Positions 44,862 to 53,700 of a stretch of 64,000 nucleotides of DNA are shown here, in pieces (position 1 is the first letter of the stretch; the number at the start of each line of letters is the position of its first letter). Both the position numbers and the translations under genes were made by a program. The stretch spans positions 29,600 through 93,599 of the forward strand of contig JANYHD010000040.1 of the NCBI GenBank assembly GCA_025359205.1, in the 5' to 3' direction. The DNA is from Gammaproteobacteria bacterium (GTDB lineage Bacteria > Pseudomonadota > Gammaproteobacteria > Steroidobacterales > Steroidobacteraceae). The notes under the pieces are model-generated. The model did not search any database. It worked only from the letters and a program-made list of their open reading frames with translations, and was not told where the DNA came from.

Positions 44862-45661
44862 TGTATCCGCAGCGCATCGTCTGCCTGACGGAGGAACCGA
44901 CCGAAGTCCTGTACGCGCTGGGCGAGCAGCAGCGCATCGTCGGCATTTCAGGATTCACCGTGCGGCCAGCGGGCGTGCGCGCCGAGAAGCCACGCGTTTC
45001 TGCATTCACCAGCGCAAGGATCGATAAAATACTTTCGCTCAAGCCGGACCTGGCGATCGGTTTCTCCGACATCCAGGCCGACATCGCCCGGGAGTTGATC
45101 CGGCAGGGGATCGAAGTCTGGATCAGCAATCACCGCTCGGTGGAGGGCATACTGGGCTACATCCGCCGCCTCGGTGCGATGGTCGGTGTGGCTGAGAAGG
45201 CAGAAGTCTATGCGCGGCAACTGGAAGCGGGCCTGGAGCGTATGCGCGCCGCTGCCGCGACACTGCCGCGACGGCCGCGGGTCTATTTCGAGGAATGGGA
45301 CGAACCCATGATCAGTGGCATTGGCTGGGTGTCAGAACTGATCGGCGTGGCTGGCGGTATCGATGTCTTTCCCGAACGCGGCGCCTGTTCGCTCGCGCGC
45401 GATCGCATCATCGCCGATCCTGGCGAAGTCGTGCGCGCGAGGCCGGACATCATTCTCGGGTCCTGGTGTGGCAAGCGCTTCAGGCCTGAACGGGTCGCGG
45501 CGCGCGCCGGCTGGCAGGATATTCTCGCGGTTCGCGACGGCGAACTGCACGAAATCAAGTCGCCCGAAATCCTCCAGCCGGGACCCGCAGCACTGACGGA
45601 TGGCCTGGCCCGTATGCACGCGCTGTTTGCACGCTGGGCCGCGCGCGGCGTGCCCTCATGA
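44861..45661 (+). CDS. BtuF-like cobalamin-binding protein without signal peptide
   Basis: A 266-residue periplasmic-binding-protein fold of the BtuF/FhuD class: RIVCLTEEPTEVLYALGEQQRIVGIS, then SARIDKILSLKPDLAIGFSDIQADIARELIRQG and ARPDIILGSWCGKRF. The ATG overlaps the icmF stop (TGATG). The N-terminus runs straight into the first strand and lacks any signal peptide or lipobox, so as read it would be cytoplasmic. Its link to a B12 enzyme suggests a role in holding or delivering cobalamin inside the cell. An ABC partner is not nearby. Confidence 0.8.
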   Translation: MYPQRIVCLTEEPTEVLYALGEQQRIVGISGFTVRPAGVRAEKPRVSAFTSARIDKILSLKPDLAIGFSDIQADIARELIRQGIEVWISNHRSVEGILGYIRRLGAMVGVAEKAEVYARQLEAGLERMRAAAATLPRRPRVYFEEWDEPMISGIGWVSELIGVAGGIDVFPERGACSLARDRIIADPGEVVRARPDIILGSWCGKRFRPERVAARAGWQDILAVRDGELHEIKSPEILQPGPAALTDGLARMHALFARWAARGVPS

Positions 45662-45885
45662 ACGAAGCGCCGCGAGTCTCCGTGCCTTCCCCATGTCGCG
45701 ACGTCTGCCAGCTCGACGGCGGTGATGTCTGCATCGGGTGCGGGCGCACCATTGCCGAGATCTCCGAGTGGACGCGTGCCGGCACCGAGCGCCGGCTGCA
45801 GATCCGCGCCGCTGCGCGTGCCCGCATCGAGCAGGCGCTAGAAGCCGCGCAGCAAGGCGAAATCGTCGACCGCGGCCCGCGCTGA
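45658..45885 (+). CDS. DUF1289-family small Cys protein
   Basis: A 75-residue protein with the DUF1289 pattern SPCRDVCQLDGGDVCIGCGRTIAEISEW: four cysteines that probably bind a metal or cluster. Its ATG overlaps the stop of the BtuF-like gene (ATGA), so it is the last of three coupled genes after icmF. Its last 48 bases overlap the end of the nitroreductase gene on the other strand. Confidence 0.88.
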   Translation: MNEAPRVSVPSPCRDVCQLDGGDVCIGCGRTIAEISEWTRAGTERRLQIRAAARARIEQALEAAQQGEIVDRGPR

Positions 45886-46932
45886 GCGCAGGCGGTTCAC
45901 CGGCGCTGCCGGATCCGCGACCCCGAGCGACATGGCGCAATAGATCAGGTCCGTTTCAGGCAACGCGAAGTGGCCGTGCAGCGTGTCCCTGATCGTGCCC
46001 CAGAACTCCTGCATGCAGGTGCCGAGCCCCTGCTCCAGGGCGGCAAGCGCCAGCGATTGCATGAACATGCCCAGGTGCGCCCATTGCCCCCGCCCCATGC
46101 GGCGATCGATGACGAAGAACAGCCCGACTGGCGCACCGAAGAACTCGAAATTTCGCGCCACGTGCGCAAGCCGGCCAGCACGGTCCTCGCGGGGAATGCC
46201 CATCAGCGCGTACATCTCCTCGCCGACCTGATAGCGCCGCGAACGGTACGGCTCCCACAGATTGGGCGGATAGACCAGGTCGGCGCCCTGTTCACGGGGA
46301 GCACCGCCGCCGGCAGCGGCGAGGATGCCGCGCGCTAGTGCGATGACCGCCTCACGCTCGGCGCCGGCGACCGCAATCACCTTCCAGGGCTGCAGGTTGC
46401 CACCCGAGGGCGACCAGCGTGCCGTGTCGAGCAGTTCGCGCAGCTGGGATTCGGAAACCGGCGTGGGCAGGAATTTGCGCACCGAGATGCGCTGCCTGAT
46501 CGCCGCGGAAACGCTGAGCATCGGTATCGAGCCTTGCAGGACGCGGCTGGGCTCGCCGCCAACCGGAGTTATACTCATTCTCAACCCGGGCGGGTAGGCT
46601 TGGATGACATTCTGGTCGGCGCCCGTAAATAACATCGCGGTGGCGCGATCGATGGCCGCGATTGTGGCCTCGGTCTTGTCCGTGGTTTCGACATCCTGCT
46701 CGCCGGTTGCTGCGGTTGCGAGCACGATCCGGGCCGGGCCGATTGCCGCGGCCAGCTGCAGGAACCGTTCGTAGACGGGCCGATTGTCATCATCGAGGCC
46801 GCCGCCAATCAGCAACAAGGTGCCGTGATGGAGCGGATGCTCACGAGTTGGCGTGGGAGCCGGCGTCTGGCAGCCGGCCATGCAGAGCACGGCGACGGAT
46901 ATCAGAAGCGTCACTGACTTGCTCATTTTCAC
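45838..46932 (-). CDS. chimeric ORF: truncated cyanophycinase-like lipoprotein fused to nitroreductase
   Basis: A 364-residue open frame with two unlike parts. Residues 1-~115 begin with a lipoprotein signal (LLISVAVLCMAGC, Cys21) and then resemble the start of an S51/cyanophycinase-like peptidase (GTLLLIGGGLDDDNRPVYERFLQLA, then AMLFTGADQNVIQAYPP). The peptidase core is missing. From about residue 138 a complete nitroreductase follows (SVSAAIRQRISVRKF, TARWSPSGGNLQPW, QSLALAALEQGLGTCMQEF). An internal ATG at 46,521 would give a normal 227-residue FMN nitroreductase. Either a deletion joined two genes in frame, or translation starts inside. Cytoplasmic action needs the internal start. Confidence 0.75.
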   Translation of the reverse strand: MKMSKSVTLLISVAVLCMAGCQTPAPTPTREHPLHHGTLLLIGGGLDDDNRPVYERFLQLAAAIGPARIVLATAATGEQDVETTDKTEATIAAIDRATAMLFTGADQNVIQAYPPGLRMSITPVGGEPSRVLQGSIPMLSVSAAIRQRISVRKFLPTPVSESQLRELLDTARWSPSGGNLQPWKVIAVAGAEREAVIALARGILAAAGGGAPREQGADLVYPPNLWEPYRSRRYQVGEEMYALMGIPREDRAGRLAHVARNFEFFGAPVGLFFVIDRRMGRGQWAHLGMFMQSLALAALEQGLGTCMQEFWGTIRDTLHGHFALPETDLIYCAMSLGVADPAAPVNRLRSARAAVDDFALLRGF

Positions 46933-47082
46933 CCTCGCCTGCCTCGTGCTGCGATCATATAGACGTCCGGGCGCGTCGCCATGCTCGCGACACAGGCAGG
47001 AATTGGCCTAGCAGCGGGTCGTTACGATATTCTTCGCCGCCAGATCCGCCAGCCGGTCCAACCCCACGCAGCTTCCAGGACT

Positions 47083-48762
47083 ATGAAATTGAAAAGCAAT
47101 ATTGAAATCGCGCAACAGGCGAAGATGCGGCTGATCCTGCAGGTGGCCGCCGACCGGCTCGGCATTGCAGAGGAACACCTCGAGCCCTACGGCCGCTACA
47201 AGGCCAAGATCTCGCTGGCCTACCTCGACTCGATCAAGTCGCGACCCGACGGCAAGCTGGTACTGGTGACGGCCATTTCGCCGACGCCCGCGGGCGAGGG
47301 CAAGACCACGACCACCGTGGGACTGGGCGACGCGCTCAATCGCATAGGCAAGAAGGCGATAGTGTGCCTGCGCGAACCGGCCCTGGGCCCCGTGTTTGGC
47401 ATGAAGGGTGGAGCGGCCGGCGGCGGGTTTTCGCAGGTCGTGCCGATGGAAGACATCAACCTGCACTTCACCGGCGACTTCGGCGCGATCTCGCTGGCCA
47501 ACAACCTGCTCGCGGCGCTGATCGACAACCACATCTATCATGGCAACGCGCTCGGCTTCGACGTGCGCCGCATCACCTGGCGCCGCGTCGTCGACGTGAA
47601 CGATCGCGCGCTGCGCGATATCACCGTTGGGCTCGGCGGCCCGGGCAACGGCTATCCGCGCCAGGACGGCTTCGACATCGTCGTGGCTTCGGAAGTCATG
47701 GCGATCTTCTGCCTCGCCACGAGTCTCGCTGATCTCAAGGAGCGCCTGGGCAACATCGTGGTTGGCTACACGCGCGAGCAAAAGCCAATCCGGGCGCGCG
47801 ACCTGAAGGCGAACGGCGCGATGACCGTGCTGCTGAAGGATGCGCTAGCGCCGAACCTGGTGCAGACGCTCGAGAACAACCCGGCGATCATCCATGGCGG
47901 GCCGTTCGCAAACATCGCACACGGCTGCAACTCGGTGATCGCCACCCAGGCGGCGCTCAAGCTGGCCGACTACGTCGTTACCGAGGCGGGCTTCGGCGCT
48001 GACCTGGGGGCCGAGAAGTTCATCGATATCAAGTGCCGCAAGGCCGGGCTTCGGCCCGCCGCGGTCGTGATCGTCGCGACGGTGCGCGCCCTCAAGTATC
48101 ACGGCGGCGTGGAAGTGGCGGATCTGGCGCGCGAGAACGTCGAGGCCATGAAGAAGGGCATCACCAACATCGAGCGCCACATCGACAACATGCGCAATCG
48201 CTTTGGCCTGCCGTGCGTCGTCTCGATCAATCATCGCGCCGAGGACACGGACGCCGAGATCCAGCAGCTCATCGAGCGGGCCGGGCAGCAGGGCGTGAAA
48301 GTCATCTCGGCAAAGCACTATGCCGAGGGCGGCGCCGGTGCGCTCGAGGTCGCCAAGGAAGTCGTGCGCCTCTGCGAGCAGCCCAACGAGTTCAAGTTCC
48401 TGTACGAAGATACCGTGCCGCTGTGGGACAAGATGAAGACGGTGGCGACCAGGATCTACGGCGCCGCGGACATCACCGCGGATTCCAAGGTGCGTGCCAC
48501 GATCAAGTCGCTCCAGGACGCGGGCTATGGGCACTACCCGGTGTGCGTGGCGAAGACGCAGTTTTCCTTCTCCACCGATCCGAAGCTGCGCGGTGCGCCG
48601 AGTGGCCACATGGTCAACGTTCGTGAAGTGCGCCTCGCCGCCGGCGCGGAATTCATCGTGATGATCTGCGGCGACATCATGACGATGCCAGGCCTGCCGG
48701 TGACGCCAGCGGCCAACAGCATCGACCTCGATGCCAACGGCAACGTAGTCGGGATGTTCTGA
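47083..48762 (+). CDS. fhs: formate-tetrahydrofolate ligase
   Basis: A 559-residue ligase that makes 10-formyl-THF from formate, THF and ATP. The P-loop is PTPAGEGKT near 67-75; other landmarks are [65 protein letters not shown] and [15 protein letters not shown] precedes the ATG at 47,083; an open frame 34 codons longer is not needed. It is followed by a CBS-domain gene and a permease in the same direction. Confidence 0.95.
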   Translation: MKLKSNIEIAQQAKMRLILQVAADRLGIAEEHLEPYGRYKAKISLAYLDSIKSRPDGKLVLVTAISPTPAGEGKTTTTVGLGDALNRIGKKAIVCLREPALGPVFGMKGGAAGGGFSQVVPMEDINLHFTGDFGAISLANNLLAALIDNHIYHGNALGFDVRRITWRRVVDVNDRALRDITVGLGGPGNGYPRQDGFDIVVASEVMAIFCLATSLADLKERLGNIVVGYTREQKPIRARDLKANGAMTVLLKDALAPNLVQTLENNPAIIHGGPFANIAHGCNSVIATQAALKLADYVVTEAGFGADLGAEKFIDIKCRKAGLRPAAVVIVATVRALKYHGGVEVADLARENVEAMKKGITNIERHIDNMRNRFGLPCVVSINHRAEDTDAEIQQLIERAGQQGVKVISAKHYAEGGAGALEVAKEVVRLCEQPNEFKFLYEDTVPLWDKMKTVATRIYGAADITADSKVRATIKSLQDAGYGHYPVCVAKTQFSFSTDPKLRGAPSGHMVNVREVRLAAGAEFIVMICGDIMTMPGLPVTPAANSIDLDANGNVVGMF

Positions 48763-48782
48763 CGCTACACCAGAGGGAATCC

Positions 48783-49295
48783 ATGCTCACGCTCAGCAGG
48801 ATCGCGGCCTCCCAACTGCCGATACCGGGCACCGATGCCTGGTTTGCGAAGCCCGGTGATCCGGCGCTGTCGGTAATGACAGACTTTCGCGAGCGCGCTT
48901 CGATTACCGTGCCGGTGACCGCACAGATTGACGCGGCGCTCGAACACATGAAGCACACGGGCGTGCGCTGCGCATTCGCGATCGACGAAGCGCTGCGCGT
49001 GGTGGTCGGCATGATCACCGCCTACGACATTATGGGCGAGAAGCCGATGCGCCGCATGCGCGCCTCGGACGTCACGCGCGACCACGTGCTGGTGCGCGAT
49101 CTGATGGCGCGGCCTGATGACTGGCAGGTGCTGCAGCTGCGACAGCTGGAATCGGGCACGGTCGGTGCGGTCGCCAGGCTGTTCGAGGACACGCAGCTGA
49201 CCCACATCGCCGTGGTCGAAGCGGGCGAGCGTGGCGAGCCACGGCTGCGCGGCCTGCTGTCCGCGGCGCGCGTGCGGCGCGTGCTGGCGAGATAG
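48783..49295 (+). CDS. CBS-domain protein
   Basis: A 170-residue protein containing a CBS pair: SVMTDFRERASITVPVTAQIDAALEHMKHTGVRCAFAID ... GMITAYDIMGEKP, and a second unit VRDLMARP ... VARLFEDTQLTHIAVVE. Such pairs bind adenosine nucleotides or S-adenosylmethionine. GAGGGAA stands before the ATG. It lies 20 bases after fhs and 15 before the permease, so one operon is likely. It may sense adenine nucleotides for this C1/purine group, which is inference. Confidence 0.85.
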   Translation: MLTLSRIAASQLPIPGTDAWFAKPGDPALSVMTDFRERASITVPVTAQIDAALEHMKHTGVRCAFAIDEALRVVVGMITAYDIMGEKPMRRMRASDVTRDHVLVRDLMARPDDWQVLQLRQLESGTVGAVARLFEDTQLTHIAVVEAGERGEPRLRGLLSAARVRRVLAR

Positions 49296-49309
49296 CGGAT
49301 CGAACACAG

Positions 49310-50710
49310 GTGGCGATCGAGCGTAAGTCGATCGACTACGTTGCGCGCCACGAACGCCACGGCCGGGTGATCGACCAGGTGCCATTCTGGTTCCTGGGCA
49401 ATTTTCATTTCTTCACCATCGCCATCGGTTTCGTCGGACCGGGCATGGGCCTGGGTTGGGGCTACACCTCGCTCGCCGGCGCGCTCGGCATCCTGTTTGG
49501 TACCGTATTCGTCGCCTTTCACGCCTCGCAGGGTGTCGAATTAGGCCTTCCGCAGATGATTCAGTCGCGCGCGCAGTTCGGTTATCGGGGCGTGGTGCTG
49601 GTGTTGGTTGGCACGCTCCTCACCTTCGTCGGTTTCAACGTCGCGGACACCGTGCTCACCGCGAACGGATTGCACGGCATCCTGGGCTGGAACGAGCGAG
49701 CCGTGGCCATCGCCGCAGCCATCGCGTCGGGCGTGCTCGCCATCTACGGCCACGACTGGCTGCACCGGATATTCCGCTGGTGTTTCGCGCTGGGACTGCC
49801 GCTGTACACGCTGCTGACGCTGGCGATCATCTTCGGGCGCGTACCGGTGACTCACCTGCACGTTGGGGGCTTCACCTGGGTGGCGTTTGTCGCGCAGTTT
49901 GCCGCCAGCGCGAGCTACAACATCACCTACGCGCCCTCTGTATCGGATTACTCGCGTTACCTGCCGTACGACACGCGGCCGCGCAATATCATCGCGGCAG
50001 TATTCACCGGGGCAGCGACTTCGGCAATTTGGCTCATCTCACTGGGCGCGTGGCTGGCAACACGCCTCGGCGCGAGCGACGGCCTGGTCGCTTTGTACGA
50101 TGCTGGCAACGCGCTGGTAGCCGGGTTTGGCACCATACTGGCGATATCGTCCGTGCTGGCGCTCGTGGCCACCATGGGGCTCAACGCCTACAGCGGCATG
50201 CTGACCATCATCACGGGGCTCAGTTCGCTGTTCGACCTGCGACCCACCGCCCGGCTGCGCGTCGTGGCCGTTGCGGCGCTCGCGGCAGCCTGGCTGGCGC
50301 TCTCCTTCGTCATCAGCGTCAACTCGATCGCACTGGTATTCGCGGTGCTGACGATCATGCTCTACCTGCTGGTGCCATGGACTGCCGTGAACCTGGTCGA
50401 TTATTTTTTTGTACGCCGCGGGCGCTATGCGATCACGCAGCTATTTGTGCCGCACGGCATCTATGGCGCCTGGTCGGCGCGCGGACTGGCCGCCTACGGC
50501 ATCGGCTTCGCCGCAATGCTGCCGTTCTTCGTGCTGCCGGAGTTCTACATGGGGCCGGCTGCACGCGCGCTGGGTGGCGTGGATTTCGGCTGGCTGGTTG
50601 GGCTCGTGGTCTCCGCGGTCGTCTACCTCTGGCTGTCCCGCTCGTTCGACCCCGCACGGGAATCTGCGGCCGTCGCCGAAAGCAACGCCGTGCTCGGCAT
50701 CAGTGCTTGA
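49310..50710 (+). CDS. NCS1-family nucleobase:cation symporter (cytosine/purine permease)
   Basis: A 466-residue transporter with about twelve spans. The NCS1 N-terminal pattern is present (VPFWFLGNFHFFTIAIGFVGPGMGLGWGYTSLAGALGILFGTVFVAFHASQG), then GLPQMIQSRAQFGYRG and SASYNITYAPSVSDYSRYLP. The start is GTG. It probably imports a purine, cytosine or allantoin-like compound. Linked to fhs, whose product 10-formyl-THF feeds purine synthesis. Its last 11 bases overlap the end of the giant cytochrome gene on the other strand. Confidence 0.88.
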   Translation: MAIERKSIDYVARHERHGRVIDQVPFWFLGNFHFFTIAIGFVGPGMGLGWGYTSLAGALGILFGTVFVAFHASQGVELGLPQMIQSRAQFGYRGVVLVLVGTLLTFVGFNVADTVLTANGLHGILGWNERAVAIAAAIASGVLAIYGHDWLHRIFRWCFALGLPLYTLLTLAIIFGRVPVTHLHVGGFTWVAFVAQFAASASYNITYAPSVSDYSRYLPYDTRPRNIIAAVFTGAATSAIWLISLGAWLATRLGASDGLVALYDAGNALVAGFGTILAISSVLALVATMGLNAYSGMLTIITGLSSLFDLRPTARLRVVAVAALAAAWLALSFVISVNSIALVFAVLTIMLYLLVPWTAVNLVDYFFVRRGRYAITQLFVPHGIYGAWSARGLAAYGIGFAAMLPFFVLPEFYMGPAARALGGVDFGWLVGLVVSAVVYLWLSRSFDPARESAAVAESNAVLGISA

Positions 50711-53700
50711 AAGCCGAGTCCGCGACGCGGTGGTAGGGGCCGGGTATGGCCTTCGCCACATGCGCGAGTGTGGCATCGGTGTAGACGTGGCAAGCGCCAC
50801 TGCAGTCACGCAGCTCGCTGGCCGTGTAGCTTGCGCCGGCGCTGGTCTTCGGATGCCGGTCCGCGCGGAAGTTGCGTGCGTGGCAGCCTGCGCAGTTGCC
50901 TGCGTCCGCCGGCGAAGCCCAGGGTATCTGCTCCGTGTTGCTGGTGTGGCACGTGCTGCACTCGAGCGCCGCCTTGTGCTGGCCGGGCCAGGCCGCGGCC
51001 GTGTGTACGAAGTGCAGGGGAGTCCAGTCGGGATAGCTGTGACAGGTTGCGCAGTCGCGCTGCGTGTTCATGTGATTGCCGGGCATGCCCAACGCTATGT
51101 TGTTGTCGTGACAACTGACGCAGCTCGAGCTGAGCTTGCTGTGATCGAGCAGGGCTGGCTTCCAGCCAAGCGTGCCGTGGCAGGCGTCGCATTGCGCGCT
51201 CGTAGGCACGTGATTGGCCGGTTTGCCGGTCGCATGCACGGAATCGTGGCAACTGCGACAGGTGCCAGCGGGCATGGCGGCATGGTCGAAGCGCGCCGGT
51301 GACCAGGCATTGCTCGTGTGGCAGGCCTCGCAATTGGCGCCGCTCGCGATGTGATCCCTGGACTTGCCGCGCGCCGCGCTGCCGTCGTGGCAGCTCACAC
51401 ATGTGCCGTTCAGCTGCAGGTGATCCACGCGCGTGACCGGCGACCACGCAATCGTCATATGACAGCTCTCGCAGCGGTCGCTGCTGTGGATGTGAGTGGG
51501 CGGCTTGCCCATGCCACTCGCCTGTCCATGGCAGCTGATGCAGCTCGCGCCCATGACGCGCTGGTGATTGAAGCCCGCGGCGCCGACCAGACCTGCCGCG
51601 CCGCTGAACGCGGGCTTCGCGGCACTCGTTATGCCAGCTTTTTGGCCAGTAGCTGAACTCGCCGCGGCGCGGCGCGCAAATTTGTCGCGCGAGGAGTGGC
51701 AGCCCGAACCGCCGCAATCCTGCCCGGCGTGGTGCCCCGCCGAGTCACGCACCCACAGGCGCACGCCCGTGTTCGTCTTCCACTTCATGCCGATTTCATG
51801 GCAGCTCATGCAGGTCATCGCCCGTACCGCCGCGTGCTTCATGACGGTGCCCGCGAAGGTCGTGAACACGGTCGCGAGGTGGCATTGCTCGCAGGCGATC
51901 GTCGCCGTGCCATTGGGTGCGTTCGAGGGAATGTGTCCGGTCGTGCCCGACGGCGGCTGCACCAGCGTAGGCGCTGCGATGTTGGCAAAGCTCAGGCCGT
52001 AGGCGTGGCATTGGGCGCAATTGCTGCTGATGTTCACGTGATTCATCGTTGCCAGGGTGTAATTGCCGGCCGTCGTGTGGCACAGCACGCAGTTGTTGCC
52101 GTCGGCGGCCGGCAGCGGGATGTGATTGCTGGGCAGGTCGGTCGCGCCCTTGAAGCTGGTGGTGTTGAAGTGACAGGTCGAACATTCGCCGCCGGTCACG
52201 TGCGCGGTACCGTTGGCTTTGAGTGCCGGCCGCACCAACGTGGCCGGCGTGCCGGCCCAGCTCTTGCCGGCCTCGTGGCAGCTTGAGCAGGGCGTGGACG
52301 TGACCACGCCGTGCACCATCGAGGCCGGCGCCGTGCCGCTGGCGTTCGTGAATGCGAAGCTGGTGAAATTGGCCGGCGCGTGGCAGCTCTCGCAAGCCGC
52401 GCTGCCGATGGGCACGTGATTCGAGGGCAGTGTCCTGGTCGCGGGCGCTCCCACGAAGCTCTTGCCGGCCGCGTGGCAGGTCGCGCAGGCCACGCCTGCT
52501 ACTGCGGCATGCACCATCGCCGGCGGACTCGTGGCACTGGCATTGGTGAACACAAAACTCGTGAAGTTGCCCGGCGCATGGCAACTCTCGCATGCGGCCG
52601 TGCCGATCGGCACGTGGTTCGAGGGCAGGGTCCGCGTGGCCGGCGTGCCCGCGAACGTCAGGCCCGAGGCGTGGCAGGTGGCGCAGGCCATTCCTGATAC
52701 GGCAGCGTGCACCATCGCTGGTGGCGCGGTGCCGCTGGCATTGCTGAACTTGAAGCCGCCAGCGGCAAAGCTCGTGTTTGAATGGCACCTTTCGCAGGCC
52801 GCACTGCCAAAGGGAACGTGGTTTGCCGGCGGCTGCACCAGGGTCGGAGGCGCCATGTTGGCAAAGCTCTTGCCGGCCGCGTGGCAGCTCGCGCAGCCAC
52901 TGGCGATATTGGCGTGACTCATCGCTGCCAGGCTGTAGTTGCTCGGGTTGCTGTGACAGAGGGCGCAGTTGTTGTTGTCGGCGGCCGGCAGCGGCAGGTG
53001 GTTGGCGGGCAGATCGGTGGCGCCCTTGAAGCTCGTCGTATTGAAGTGACAGGTCGAGCACTCGCCCGCGGCCACGTGTGCCGTGCCGTCGGCCTTGAGC
53101 GCCGGACGCACCACGGTCACGGGGCTGCCGACCCAGCTTCTGCCCGCCTCGTGGCAGCTCGAGCATGCGGTCGAGCTGACCAGGCTGTGCACCATCGCCG
53201 GTGGCGCCGTGCCACTGACGTTGCTGAAGCTGAAGGCCGTGAAGTTGGCCGGCGCATGGCAGCCCTCGCAGGCCACGGTGCCCACCGGCACGTGATTGGA
53301 CGGGACGGTTCGCGTCGCTGGCGCGCCGACGAATGTCAGCCCCGAGGCATGGCAGCTGGCGCAGGCTGCGCCCGGGACGGCCGCGTGCACCATCGCAGGA
53401 GGCGCGGTGCCGCTGGTATTGGTGAATACAAAGGTCGTGAAGTTGCCTGGCGCGTGACAGCTCTCGCAGGCCCCACTGCCGATCGGCACGTGGTTCGGCG
53501 GCAGCGTCCGCGTTGCCGGGGTTCCGGCAAAGCTCAGGCCCGCGGCGTGGCAGCTCGCGCAGGCCATGCCGCTGACTGCTGCGTGCACCATGGCGGGCGG
53601 TGCGCTGGCGCTGGCATTCGTGAACTTGAATCCGCCACTGGCAAAGTTCGAACTCGAGTGGCAGCTCTCGCAACCGGCGCTGCCAAAGGCAATGTGATTG

